NCBI GenBank assembly: GCA_003667245.1
Contig: RCNN01000075.1
Coordinates: forward strand, 1 to 64,000
DNA: 64,000 bases
DNA from: Heterostelium multicystogenum
Taxonomy: Eukaryota > Evosea > Eumycetozoa > Acytosteliales > Acytosteliaceae
Direction of reading: 5' to 3'
Position 1 is the stretch's first letter. Each line of letters starts with the position of its first letter. A program made the translations under genes and the position numbers. Of this stretch, positions 34,788 through 46,733 are shown piece by piece. The notes below the pieces were generated by a model. It made no database searches and had not been told where the DNA came from. It was given only the letters and a program-made list of their open reading frames with translations.

Positions 34788-36460
34788 CTTTTTAATCGAT
34801 AGATAAACACGACTGACTGACTGACTGTCAAACGAACTAACGAACCAATCACCTAGCTAGCGAACTAATTGAGCAAAATGAAGCAATAACTTTATTTAAA
34901 TACTAATGTGATTTAAATAAATACCAACAAAACGTTATATCTTGAATTTATATAATCTTAAAACTAATCAATAAACAAAAAGTGGGAGTTTATTGTACCC
35001 AACCAACTTTGCTGTAATTGTAGTTTTTAAGTTTGTTTTATTTTGTTTTTTTTTTTTTTTTTTTTTGTTTTTTTTGAAATTTATCTTTGCTTTTTTGAAG
35101 AAAGAGCATTGAGGGAATTTTTTCTTAATCACGAATGGACAAACAATAATTCAACCTGTGCAAACATGACCAAATTTCCAACTTAAAATTAAGAAAGAGT
35201 CAAGGTACTTGACTTTCCAAAGAGTGCCCAAGAAAGTCTTTAATCACAATATTGTTATAGGTGTTGATCTTAACAACAATACTGAAAGTATTGTATGTTT
35301 TGTTGTAATCAATTATTGGATCTAAAACAATTATATCAAGTTCCAGTAATCAATAGACAATTTTACTTGAATGAAAACAAAAGATGATGTAAATAATTTA
35401 AAAGTTATAAAGGATATTTTGGTTTCTAAAAATTGCATTGATCATTATTTTCATTGATAAGTGATACAATCAACAATACCCAAAAGTAATCTGAGATTTG
35501 ACTGTTTAAAAAAACAAAAAGAAAAAAACCAACAATAACATCCAAATTAATAATACATTAAATTCAGTGTAATAATAATCTTTAAAAGCTGTAAACTGGT
35601 ATATATCTTTAAATTGTGTTGTTAGCTATTGAAAGTTAGTTGTTAACACTTTATTATACTACTTTTGTTTATGGTTTTGTTTTGTTATTATTAGTAGTAC
35701 AAACATTTATACTATTTTTATCAACAATACAGTTAGTTATTACTGTATTGATAAAGCTGTTTTGTTTTGACTCTGCCTTATTGGCATAGTTGTATACATC
35801 AAACCACAACGATATATTACTATCAATCAATAATTATCAATAATACACACTCACCACCTCACTCTATCATCACACACATACACAATTATCATTATATTCA
35901 AACTAAACCCACCAAATCTCGACTAGATCACCATCAAGTAATAATAACACTATTAAATTAATTGATTGATTGATTGATTGATTGATTAATCTATTGTCAG
36001 TTTAAGTTTAATGACACAGTTGTCTGCTTGGCTTACTGTCTGGACTGAATGATTGATTGATTAATTGCTTGTTTATTTGGTAATAATAATAATACATAAC
36101 TATAATTTGTAAATTGACTTGTAATCATTTTATACATATTTATTTATAACTCTTAGCTGTTGGAACAGAGTTGGTATTATTTCGATCAAACAACATAATT
36201 AATATTTTATAATTTTAATTAAATTAAGGTTGCAAGATTTGTAGTAACCAAAGTAGTTGTTGTGTTGTTGTTGTCAAAAAAACAAAACTTTTACAAATCT
36301 CGAATCTAGATATTTTTATTAATATTATTGTTACAAATCTAACTTTTAGTTTAGAAATTATATATTGTTGTTACAATCATATTTATTTTCATATCATCCT
36401 AAGAATATATATATATCTTTCATTTGTAAAATAGTATTATAATAGTTAGTGCACATAAAT
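34788..36460. other. Divergent intergenic region
   Basis: Holds the promoters of the RING-H2 gene (-) and the Ser-rich gene (+). It includes a long poly-T (about 35044-35066), a GATT repeat (35961-35988) and many AT tracts. No coding exon is recognised. Confidence 0.5.
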
Positions 36461-37710
36461 ATGGCAGTCGACAAGAGAAACGAATTGATAGATCCCAAAG
36501 TGGAGTCATTGTCAATGTTTAAACAAATATTATCGTTTCCCTTTATAAATAGTTCGATACCTCTGCATCTTTCAGAGCCTTTCAATGTCGATGTTGAATA
36601 CGGTCGAATTTCAGAGTCAACACAAGATTTCGAGTTATTAGATAAAAATTATAATTTAATTGAAAAAAGTAGGTTATCTAACTAACCAATCAATATTAGG
36701 TTAACTTGAATGACGAATACTAATGATGCTAATACTTGACAGTTAAAATAAGTAATATTGTAAATTTAGATTTGAATAGTGCCTCAGGAAGTAGTATAAG
36801 TTTATCAAGTTCGAGTGGTTCGACTGGTGGTAGTGGTGGTGGTAGTGGTAATACTCCACCCGCATCACCACAGCCCACACCAAGAAAAGAATCGTCGAAG
36901 GCCAATAGTTTGTTAGGTATCGATAGCGATGCTCCTGTGACTATTAGCAAGAGTTCAAAGGCGAGCATGATTCTCGGATTGAGCGAGGACTCGCCAGCCT
37001 CATCGCCACAGACTACACCAGTGAAAACTTCTTCCAAGGCCAGTTCTATTCTTGGACTATCAGACGACTCACAACAATTGACACCAACCAACTCCAAAAA
37101 ATTAGGAGCTTCAACTATACACTCACCCAAATTTGGATTGCTAGCTCGATCTGCCAGCAACAATAAGCTTCAGGCTACTCGTGATAAAGAACAGTCTGGA
37201 CAGTCCAGCTCAGTAAATCCATCGCCAGTTGGATCGGTTAGCAGTGGAAACAGCTCTGGCAACCTGAGCCCATCTCTGGGTTCATCAACTGGTCTTGGTG
37301 GCATGGTTGGAACATCACCACTCTCACAGTCACTTGGTTACTCTTCTGGAAGTGGAGTACTAGGATCATCACCAGGAAGCAACAGCAGTGGATATGGAAG
37401 TTTAAATGGTGGAAGTCCAAGCTCACCTTCATTGCCATCACTCGCCAACATATTCCCACTGCACTACAAATATATATTCACCATCCAGACAAAGACTATA
37501 AACTACTCATTCAATGCACGTGACAAAGAAGAGTCGAGTCAACTTGTTGATGCACTTAAGCTACTCGCACTTGGAAAGGCATTCCACACCGAAACACAAA
37601 TAACCCTCGACGCAATTTCCGAAGCTTTGGATCTCACAAACAAATGTAAATCCCCACCAGTTCCATCGCTTCCACTTTCGCCTCCACCCCCACCACCCCA
37701 TTTATTATAA
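36461..37710 (+). CDS. Ser-rich protein with a split, possibly PH-like domain
   Basis: Two exons, with an intron at 36669-36742 (GTAGGT..TTGACAG) joining in phase 1. Exon 1 starts MAVDKRNELIDPKVESLSMF; a second ATG lies four codons upstream. It encodes a compact, strand-rich segment ending LLDKNYNLIEKIKISNIVNL. A Ser/Gly/Pro-rich region of about 220 residues follows, with three imperfect copies of a motif around ASSILGLSDDS. A second ordered segment reads YKYIFTIQTKTINYSFNARD and EESSQLVDALKLLALGK, the strand-strand-helix ending seen in PH domains. The protein finishes with LPLSPPPPPPHLL. A PH fold interrupted by a Ser-rich loop is a reasonable but unproven reading. The frame is intact throughout. 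Confidence 0.6.
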
Positions 37711-37824
37711 ATCTAGCACGCAATAGAATATAAAATAACACACACGGTCATATTTATAATAAAGCTACACAACTGTAATATACTCTTATCATTTACATAA
37801 ACATTGAAAAGTCGAAATATATCT

Positions 37825-38175
37825 TTATTCGCTAAAGTCTATGGGCAGACAAATACCATTGGTAATATCGCATTCCTGTAGTGGTGGACATACGATGACG
37901 ATACCTCCAGCATCGTTTGCACGTGTTCCATTGCATAGGTTCTGGAATGTTTCTATTACACACTTGGGACAACATCGTGGGTGTGGATATAGGTTGGGGC
38001 TGTAGAAACTTCCACCCAAGATTGTACATATAGTTTTGGAGATTTCTCTACATTTTATATCTCTACATTGAATTGGTTTTCCACCTTCAACCACTATCAT
38101 ATATAAGGAAAATACTATAGTTATAACATATAAAATCAAGAATACCTTAAGAGATTTATTATTAAATGGAAACAT
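37825..38175 (-). CDS. Small Cys-rich secreted or membrane-anchored protein
   Basis: An intact 116-residue frame. A basic N-terminus and one hydrophobic segment (VFLILYVITIVFSLYMIVV, about residues 10-28) act as signal peptide or anchor. The rest has ten cysteines in pairs: IQCRDIKCREISKTIC, HPRCCPKCVIETFQNLC and VCPPLQECDITNGIC. The last part, CPPLQECDITNGIC, resembles the Cys motifs of dictyostelid Psi and slime-sheath proteins. There is one N-glycosylation site (NGT). It is convergent with the Ser-rich gene, only about 115 bases away. The function is unknown; an extracellular role is likely. Confidence 0.6.
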   Translation of the reverse strand: MFPFNNKSLKVFLILYVITIVFSLYMIVVEGGKPIQCRDIKCREISKTICTILGGSFYSPNLYPHPRCCPKCVIETFQNLCNGTRANDAGGIVIVCPPLQECDITNGICLPIDFSE

Positions 38176-38995
38176 TATATCTATTTATCTAAATTATTAT
38201 TATTATTCTTACTATTATTATAATAATTATAAATGGAAATGATGATGTACAATTTAAAATAGAGTAGTGAAAGATGAAACAAGTCCACCCTAATTAATCA
38301 ATCCTTCCATCCACCCACCAATCAGTCAACTGGTATTCTAATATCTTTGCTGTACTGCAGTCATATAAATAGAGGGATAAGGTAGTAAAGATAGTTTAAT
38401 ATATTCTTATAAAATTTGTATAGATCTGGTAACCCCCTTAATGTTATAAATGTGATCACCAACCACATCCAACCCTCCCACCAACATCCAATCAATTAAC
38501 CAATAATCTCAAGTTGGATTGGTTTATGTACATCACACATTTTTAATACTCCACATTCCTCTGTTCTGTTGTTGTTTAACATCAATTTTTAAATCTTTAC
38601 ACTTGTGCTCCAGTGGATCATGCATACTTCAATCAATTCTTCACACTTACTTTCCCATGCAATAAAAGTTGTAGTGTTATCCAATACCAAAAACCAATTT
38701 ACCATTTTCATCCAACTAACTTATAATATATATATATATATTTTCTACCACTTTGTTATTGTTGTTGTTATTATTGTTGTTGTTTAATACTATTCATTTA
38801 TTAATATTATTATTATAATTTCGACTAGTGGTATACTATATTGAACAAATAATTATCCATTTTTCAATTTGGAAATTATTATTATTTATATTGCAATTGG
38901 AGGTTGGAAGTTGATTTGGGATGTTTTTTTTGTATTTGTTTGTTGATTAAGTTAAGGTATCTGCTGTTGACCTGTTATGTGTCTGCAAACTTATC
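38176..38995. other. Intergenic, AT-rich
   Basis: Between two minus-strand genes. It contains TTATTA/TTGTTG runs (38755-38790) and a TATATATA tract (about 38727-38740). Nothing coding is seen. Confidence 0.5.
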
Positions 38996-39558
38996 TTATC
39001 TTCTGTGTGGTTTGGTTGCTTCTTCCAATTTGTCATTGATTGATTTCGATTGGTTGTTGATATAATATAATACTCCAAGTGAAAACAATACACTGGTGGT
39101 ACCAGTGACTCTGTGAACTGAAGATGTAACTAAAAATGTGATCATCAAACTAAGAATGACCTCAATCCATCTGATTTCTTTCTTGAGATTTCCAACAAAC
39201 TGTAATTTACGAGTGTAAGGGCAAGGCCATGTGATGATTGTTAGTTGCAAGAAGCAATCAATATAGGAGATAGCTAACTTACAGTGATGAAGAAAAAGAA
39301 GAGCAATGAACCAACTAATCCACCAAGAATGGTACGGATTTCGCTTGATTTAAAGAAGGAAGCATTGAGTTGCAAAGCTCCGAAAACAATGACCCAGGAG
39401 AGTGCAGAGAGAATCAATGAAGATGATGAAGATGGTTGTTCTGTTTTGAATTTATTTCCAATCCATTGGATGGAATCAATGAATGAGTATAAGCGAGGCC
39501 AAATGAATATGCTAATTCCAACAATCTATCTTCTTATCTTACCAAAGACTTTTCCCAT
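38996..39558 (-). CDS. krtcap2: KRTCAP2-like oligosaccharyltransferase subunit with N-terminal extension
   Basis: KRTCAP2 is a small membrane subunit of the ER oligosaccharyltransferase that links it to the Sec61 translocon. The core reads LILSALSWVIVFGALQLNAS, RTILGGLVGSLLFFFFIT, then across an intron (39282-39200, GTAAGT..TTACAG) FVGNLKKEIRWIEVILSLMI and VHRVTGTTSVLFSLGVLYYI. The I-GG-L-GS, IHRV/VHRV and F-S-x-G-L-YYI positions match the family. Upstream lies an extension of about 45 residues (FIWPRLYSFIDSIQWIGNKF) that the animal protein lacks. The only upstream ATG (39558) is separated from it by an in-frame TAG at 39528-39526. Either the TAG is an error or the true first exon is elsewhere. 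The core identity is strong; the start is uncertain. Confidence 0.78.
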
Positions 39559-39866
39559 TCTTTAGATTGGTTTGTGGATTAAACTGTAGTGAATGTCAAT
39601 TTAACAAAACTCAAATTAAAGTCATTGAGTCTCAATTCCTTCTTGATGATCACAATATAATTTTGCCATTTTTTTTTTTAATTTATTTTTTGCACCCTCA
39701 TCAATCATCACACTCAGACTTGAAATCATGTGAAAAAAGTCAAACTCCAACGTTACTTTAATTTTGATTAATCAAACAGCAAACAAGATATCAACAGATG
39801 ACTGATTGGTTAGTTGTATGATTTTTATTATAAATTAATATTTCACAATTAATTAAGAGAATAATA
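39559..39866. other. Divergent intergenic region
   Basis: A short spacer between KRTCAP2 (-) and the Asn/Ser-rich membrane protein (+), with a poly-T at about 39669-39680. Only promoters are expected. Confidence 0.5.
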
Positions 39867-40546
39867 ATGGATAAAGATAGTATTGGAAATGGAGGTCCTC
39901 CTTCATCACCAAAGACAAGTAATACCGGTGGTTCGACTAGCTCATCAATGAATCAATCTTCGCTCTCTAGCAGTAACATCAGCAGCAATGTCATCAACCA
40001 AAGTGGTGGCGTCAGTAACCAGAGAGATCAGATGAATAATAGCATTGGTACCAATGCAAGCAACAGCAGCAGTAACAACAATAATTATATACCAAGCAAT
40101 CTTAGCAGAAGCAGCAGCTATGTACAGAGTTTAAATAGACAACAACAACAACCTTATTTCATACCATCAGCATACTCACAACAATCTTCAATATACTCAT
40201 ACTTGGCAGACAACGATCTACAGCAACAAAACCAATCTTTAAAATCAAGAATACTAAATACCTTCCTTTCTTATGTTTTCAAACCATTTTTAATTGGAGT
40301 ATCAGGTTCTTTTGGCTTAAGTGTTGGTAAGTGCAACTCAATCGAACATCAGAATTATTTGATTGTAATTGAGAATCACTATTATATCGTGATCGTCGTC
40401 ATACAGTTAGCTATATCGCCAATTTATTATTGTTACTATTTATATTTATTATATATTCAGCTTTATACAAATCACCAATTATGTTATATGATTGTGTGAC
40501 AATAACTTCCACAAATAGAAAAGACAGGATAAATATAACCAATTAA
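39867..40546 (+). CDS. Asn/Ser-rich protein with C-terminal membrane helices
   Basis: Exon 1 (39867-40326) starts MDKDSIGNGGPPSSPKTSNT. After about 110 low-complexity residues it becomes ordered: LKSRILNTFLSYVFKPFLIG and VSGSFGLSVV. An intron (40327-40406, GTAAGT..ATACAG) splices in phase 1 to a second hydrophobic segment, SYIANLLLLLFIFIIYSALY, and a short tail ending RINITN with the stop at 40544-40546. Two close hydrophobic segments suggest a hairpin anchor, with the Asn/Ser-rich part in the cytosol. I do not recognise the family. The reading frame is intact. Without splicing, exon 1 would run into unrelated sequence. Confidence 0.62.
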
Positions 40547-40691
40547 CCAACATGAACCAACCAACCAACCAACCACCTATTTTAAATTATACAATTAATA
40601 TCCAACAACGGTTGTTTTATTAAATTAAAGTGATCTGCGATCGATCCAAATCAGAATTAATTTATCTCATAAAGTTTTATACTCTCAGGTT

Positions 40692-40709
40692 AGAAAATGC
40701 GCATTTTCT
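40692..40709. repeat. Perfect 18-base palindrome
   Basis: AGAAAATGC followed directly by GCATTTTCT. A second hairpin-like arm pair (GAAAAT..ATTTTC) lies about 25 bases on. Intergenic. Confidence 0.8.
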
Positions 40710-41090
40710 GGAATGTTGTTGTTGTTGATCGAGAAAATTGGATTTTCCAACATCAATTTATTTAATAACGTCGTTTCGATTTGCATTCCGACAAACGACA
40801 AACAATCAAACCAATCGAATAGGATAAACATACAACCAACCCGATCCAATGATAAATTTAACAGCAGATATAAATTTTGATGATGTGATTCAGATTTGTT
40901 GGTGTTGATTATTTTCGTAATCATGAAGTCTACTTTATACTTTCATCCCTTTAGAAATTGATAACTCATCTTAGATATCATAATCCAACCAATCACGATC
41001 CAATAAACCCAATTCACTCACCAATATCGAACCAAAATACCAAAGTACGATTTATCTGGAACAAGTTCATTACTATTTCCATCAAGCTTC

Positions 41091-41145
41091 AAAAGTTTGG
41101 AACATAACAACACCAACACCATACTTTTAATTATGTTCCACTTTT
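41091..41145. repeat. Hairpin with 15-bp stem
   Basis: AAAAGTTTGGAACATAA (41091-41107) pairs with TTATGTTCCACTTTT (41131-41145), with a two-base bulge and a 23-base loop. Intergenic. Confidence 0.75.
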
Positions 41146-43659
41146 GTCCAATAACACCAATAACCATCACATCGACATCTACATCGACAACAATAACAAT
41201 AATAACCACTTGAATTTAACTTAAAATTGATTCAATCGATGATACCCACAAGACTAACTAACCAACAACATTGTTTCGAAATATACTTCTCTTTCCAATT
41301 CAAAAATCATTAGGATATGTATTATTGATTTTGCATGCAATAAACTGAATAGAATCAAAGCATAGTCATCATCACCAAATGCAGATGGTGCTGGTGTGTG
41401 TTGGTGTTAATATTGGGTTGGTTGCCAGGAATAGATATATCGTTGAATCTAGATAGTATTACTATTATTATTACTATTTGTTAAACAACACCATCCAGGC
41501 AACCACAATGCAAACCAAATGGCATTTCTTACAATAATATTTATATTATAATATAATAATAGTAACAGATTTAATAAAAAGATGATTTATTTATAAATAA
41601 TTGTTGTTGATGTTGTGCAAAAGTGCGAATCAGTGGCATCAATTGCAAGTAGCAAGAAGTAACCCAATAAATTGTGTTCATCTCATCTGATGATCACTTT
41701 GAGTAACATTGTAGTGGAGAATTGAAGATGGATGTGGTAAAGGTGGAGTGTTGTTTTGTGGCTCTATTCTAAATCCATTCAATTCAATTCATAATAATTG
41801 TTTTGTGATGAATATACCTACTGAAGTTATTGTCATTTTTGATGTTGTTATTATTGTTATTGTTGATGTTGTTGTTCTTTTTATATCTATAAATAATTAA
41901 TAGAATGTTTGGAGTTAATCACCTACTAGGTTCTATCACCATCCAACCATATTTAATTTCAAATCAGAATTACCAATAGCACCACACCAAATGCAAAAAT
42001 AACATTGATTCTATTGTAATTTAAAGTTTAAGCACTGATTGGGTGATTTGTGGTAATGTAATGCTTGTTGTGTCAACAAGATTTATATTGCAGGAAGAAC
42101 CCTGAGAATATGGTCGTGTTTGTTGTTATGTTGTTGTTGTTTTAGAATGTTTATTTCAATTTAGTTAAGTTTAGGGTGGTGTGGGTCAAGTGATTAAAAA
42201 TAATATATATGTAAATATATGGATGGTTTTTTGATGTATCAGTTAAAAAACATATACTCACCCATCACACCACACATATATTCACTATATTCTTCTCTGA
42301 TGGTGGTAGAGGAAGTGGCAGTGGTATTGTAGCCGTGGTGGTGCGGAATACTATTCTATAGAGTACAGTACAGTTGATCACTTGTTGTGTAATCATTTAA
42401 ATGGTCCAATTCTCCAACCCCACCACTATTCTATCTGTAAATGAATAGAGATAATATTTACAAAACCACCATCATGCCGCCAAACAATCATGATAATAAC
42501 ACACCACCACCACTAAATATATTAACACCAAAACCTACTTTATAAAATATAATGTTTTTGGAAAATTGTGATTGTTCTGAAAAAATATGTTCATCATTCA
42601 ATAGACTCATATTAAATCACAATTAGATACACACAACAACACATATTTAGAATATATATATTCTTTGATTAGGGGTGATGGAATTTAGATTTAACTTTTG
42701 TGGGTAGGAGAGGTTCAGTTAGCTTGTGCTAGGTTACTCCTGATTGATTGATTGTTTGTTTATGGTGTTACCTACTACTCTTCTGATCAGTTGAGTGATA
42801 CATATAGATTTATTTATATTGATTGGTGTTTGTTGTTGTCAATATAATTTCTTAATTTGCCTGTTATTCTTTGTGTTTTGCTCTGCTACGCAAAGCTACT
42901 CAAGTGGTGGGTGGTTAATTATATATACATCACAAACATCACCATTATTTGTTTAATACTCGATGTGTTGTTGTTATTGTTGTTGTTGTTAATAATAAAA
43001 TTAACTATATAAAAGTAATAATTTAAATTAATTTTTTCTTCACCTCTTCCAAACCAGCAAATTGGTAACCTAAAAAACAAGAGCAATCCATATAACATCA
43101 CCATCTCAATCATAGTTAAATCAAATCACAAATAAATAAATAGATATAGAATTAAATTTCTATTTTCCAACTATTTTATATTTTATTGGTTTTGTTTTGT
43201 TTGTCAATATTTGTGGATTGTTGTTATAGTTGCTACCGCTGTTGTATTGTTATTGTATTCTTGACCAAACATTACCTCTCAACCAACCTACTTGGCTTGG
43301 TCAATCTATATACTACATCAGAAAACCATATCAACATCGAATAATCAAACTTACAAATTATAAATACCCAAGCTGCACCAACCAATCTATCTAACTAACT
43401 ACATACCAACCAAAACAATTATATATTTAAATATATAAATAATTCCAATTTAAAATAGATATTGATTTGATTTATATCAATTTCACTATTCCATCACTTT
43501 CAAAATTAATCAACTATAATAAATAAATAATAAATAAATAATAGACAGGAAAACAAATAATAATAACTTTAGTATTTGTTTAAATTTATATTTTTTATTT
43601 TATTTTATTCTATTTTATTTAGATATCCCTAATATTGGGAATATTTCAAATATTAGAAA

Positions 43660-45915
43660 ATGAGATACATAATATTATTTGTATCTATTTGTATTTTTAC
43701 AAGAGTGTATTCAGGACAGAGTAAGTAGGGATTGGCATTATAAAATCCAAATTGCCATATAATTTTGTTTTTGGGACAAAAGTCTAATGTAATTTCCAAC
43801 TTTTTATTATTAATAATAAAAAAAATAATATAGCTCCAAACATTCTTACTATGAAAGCTACTATTAGAGATCATACTCCTCAAAGAAATCCAGACTTTGA
43901 AGTGGACAATCCAAACAAAGTTGTCCCTGGTCTTGTAAAATCATTTTTAGATGCAAACAGAAAGCCCATCTATTGTTGTGGTGAACAGCCATCAATTTAT
44001 GGAATCGTTCACAATCAATCGACATTCTCAAGTTGGTTTAACGATCAACAAAATGTAAATGTGCCAATCTCATATACATTGAACTTGCTACAAAACAACG
44101 AGACAGAGGATCCACGTGTCTACAAATTTAAGAGCGACAATTTCTTCCCCATCAATGGTCTAGGTTGGGATGCTCCAGGCGCTGAGAAGAATCATGTTGT
44201 CTACAAGGACGGTCATGGAAATGTTCAGAACTTCCATTTCTGTATGGACTTGCATGCCCGTTTCACTTACAAGGGTGGTGAGGTTTTCACTTTCACTGGA
44301 GATGATGACGTGTGGGTCTTCATCAATGGTAAGCTGGAATTAGATTTGGGTGGTCCTCACGATGCTGCTCCAGGTACCATCAAGCTTGACGAAATCCCAG
44401 GAATCAAGATGGGTGAAGACAAACTACTTTGATTTCTTCTACTGTGAGCGTCACACTGTCGAGTCACACATTGAAATCACAACCTCCATGGACTTGAAGT
44501 GTGGATACATCGACTACTGTGGTGTATGTGAGGGTGATGGTTCATCCTGTTGCAGATCGTACACATGTGACGATGGTAATCCCTGCACCATCGACTCATG
44601 TCCACCCCCAACCACCCCAATCCCACCAGGATTCAAGACTTTCCAACCATCCATGTGTATTCACACTCCAAAGAACTGTACAGGAAACAACCCATCGTGT
44701 GAGGAATACTCATGTAATCCCCAAACTGGTGAATGCATGGCCGATAAGATCCCATGCTTCCTTCCATGTTACCAATCATCCTGCTCCGCCGAAAAAGGTG
44801 GTTGCTCACACACCTACAATTGTTTCAACACCACATGCAAGAAGTCCATTGGTTGCATCATCTCCAACGACACCTGTATGTACGAGGATCTTAAATGTGA
44901 TGACAACAATCTCTGTACTACTGACTCCTGTAAAGAGGGTGTCGGATGTCAAAATATTATGAAGTCCTGTGTTGACAATGATCCATGCACAACTGACTCG
45001 TGTGCTCCAGCCACCGGTCAATGTGAGTTCACTAAAATACCAAACTGTGTACCATGTAACACATCGACCAGCTGCGTAGCGAAAGACAAGTGCACCAAGA
45101 GCGAATGTGATCCAAAGAACCCAGGCAAGTGTATTGAATCACCACTTTGCGATGATGGTAATCCTTGTACAAATGACATCTGTTCTGCCGATGGACAATG
45201 TAGTTTCGTCAACAAATGTGAAGCCGCTAAAGATCCACTTTGCGAGACAACTACCTGCAACAGGACCACCCAAGCTTGCCAGATCATCCCATTGAAGAAC
45301 TGTGATGATCTCAATAAGTGTACTCTAGACTCCTGCAGCGGTGGTGTTTGCTCATCCGCTCCAATCAACTGTGACGATAACAATCCATGTACCATCGACA
45401 CATGTAACTCGGCCATCGGTTGTATTCACACTCCAGTTTCATGTCCCAATGCCACCTGTCAAATTGGTGTCTGCAATATCAAGGACGGATCATGTAGTCT
45501 AGTCGATCGTGTATGTAAATCGGACGACTTCTGTATCACCGCAACCTGCGACAGAGTTGCCAACGACTGTATCTACGTCAACAAGACATGTGTACCAAAA
45601 GGTAGCTCAGACTGCTTCGCCAGTGTTTGCAACTCCAACACCTCGTCATGTGACGACCACGAGTACGACCCACTGCCATTCAAATGTCAGCCAGCCGCAG
45701 TCAAGGCCGGTGTAGCCATTGGTGCTGCCGCCATTGCCGGTATTGTCATTGGAGGTGCTGCAGCCCTCGGTCTCGCAGCATTCGGTGGAAAGGCAGGATA
45801 CGATGCCTGGAAATCAAGTCAAGCCGCCAAGATGGCAGTCAGTGCAGACAACCCACTCTACGTCCCCAACCCCAACCAAGGAACCAACCCATTGTTCCAA
45901 TCACCCTCTACGTAG
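43660..45915 (+). CDS. Psi-like (prespore-inducing factor family) PA14/fibro-slime protein, type I membrane
   Basis: Exon 1 (43660-43720) encodes a signal peptide, MRYIILFVSICIFTRVYSGQ. An intron (43721-43833) joins in phase 1 to TPNILTMKATIRDHTPQRNP. The PA14/fibro-slime domain includes KNHVVYKDG, FCMDLHARFTYKGGEVF and the hallmark GDDDVWVFINGKLELDLGG. One frameshift at about 44425 leads to YFDFFYCERHTVESHIEITT. A long region of Cys repeats follows, with units like CDDNNPCTIDTCNSAIGC (about ten). Then come one membrane helix (IGAAAIAGIVIGGAAALGLA) and a short cytosolic tail ending NPLYVPNPNQGTNPLFQSP. In D. discoideum, family members are secreted or surface factors affecting prespore differentiation. 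The membrane anchor makes this one a candidate surface adhesion or signal protein. Confidence 0.9.
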
Positions 45916-46733
45916 TGCATAGGAAGATCTATTACTTTTTAAAATTATTTAATATCAATATCCATCACATCTCACAACCACTACCACTAAACTGTCAACA
46001 TATAAATATGTGTATTGTTATATTTCACCTTCATCATTACTATGATTTCAACATTATAAGGACAAACCTACAAACCTAAAAACAAAACCAAACCAACCAA
46101 CCAACCAATCATCCATCCAAATCCAAATGCATATACATCTAGATATTACAATTAATTAAACATCGAATAAATAAATAAATGTTATTATAAATCAAACATT
46201 TTTCAATGTCTCTTTTTGATATTAACTAATTAGACTTATCCTTGTGTGTTGAGTGATGATACTGACTTATCAAGATTCCTTCCTGGTCATTAAAAACACA
46301 CCCACTCATCATCGTGTTTTAATAAAATACGTTGTTTAAAATGGAGGTCGATCCGGGTGCAAAAAAACCTTGGCACAACTAAATTTTTGTGCAAGGATTA
46401 AAATCTTTTAAAGGTATATGGGGGGTTTCTCATACTTTTATTATATAAGTTTTTGAATAAATCACTGAAAGAAACAGTTTCCTCTAAAAATAAAAGTTGT
46501 TTTTTGTATATATCTACATTTATGCCCAAATCTGTTCGACCTCACACCATTGTCAATATAGATATAGGGTACACTCTGTTTTTGATTGCTTCTCAAATCA
46601 TGTCGAAACAATAAAACAAACAATAGTTTATTTATCACCAATATATATAAGATATATATATTATCATCATCAATAGTTAACTATTGATCTTATATCATTT
46701 CTATTCAAATATATATAAAATAGGTTTGGTAAA
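45916..46733. other. Intergenic with AACC repeat and hairpin
   Basis: Between two + genes. It holds an AACC repeat (about 46090-46107) and a stem-loop at 46368-46396 (CCTTGGCACAA with TTGTGCAAGG). The right part is the likely promoter of the ComC-like gene. Confidence 0.5.
46368..46396. repeat. Short hairpin
   Basis: CCTTGGCACAA and TTGTGCAAGG form a 10-bp stem with one bulged G and an 8-base loop. Intergenic, in a locally GC-richer patch. Confidence 0.6.

Larger units (their letters stand above)
40547..43659. other. Long intergenic region with inverted repeats
   Basis: About 3.1 kb without a recognisable gene. It contains an AACC repeat (40555-40577), an 18-base perfect palindrome (40692-40709), a hairpin (41091-41145), another pair of arms (41419-41426 with 41498-41505), and GTTGTT and TTATTA runs. 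The right end should be the promoter of the Psi-like gene. Confidence 0.5.

Noticed and set aside
35044..35066. Poly-T and simple-sequence repeats as functional elements
   Set aside because: Such tracts are ordinary in dictyostelid intergenic DNA.
39526..39528. In-frame TAG in KRTCAP2 as a recoded amino acid
   Set aside because: No precedent for TAG recoding in dictyostelids; a sequencing error or missed exon is simpler.
45018..45416. Minus-strand open frame of 132 codons
   Set aside because: Lies wholly inside the Cys-repeat region of the Psi-like gene, whose + frame has clear repeats; the reverse frame is a by-product of codon bias.
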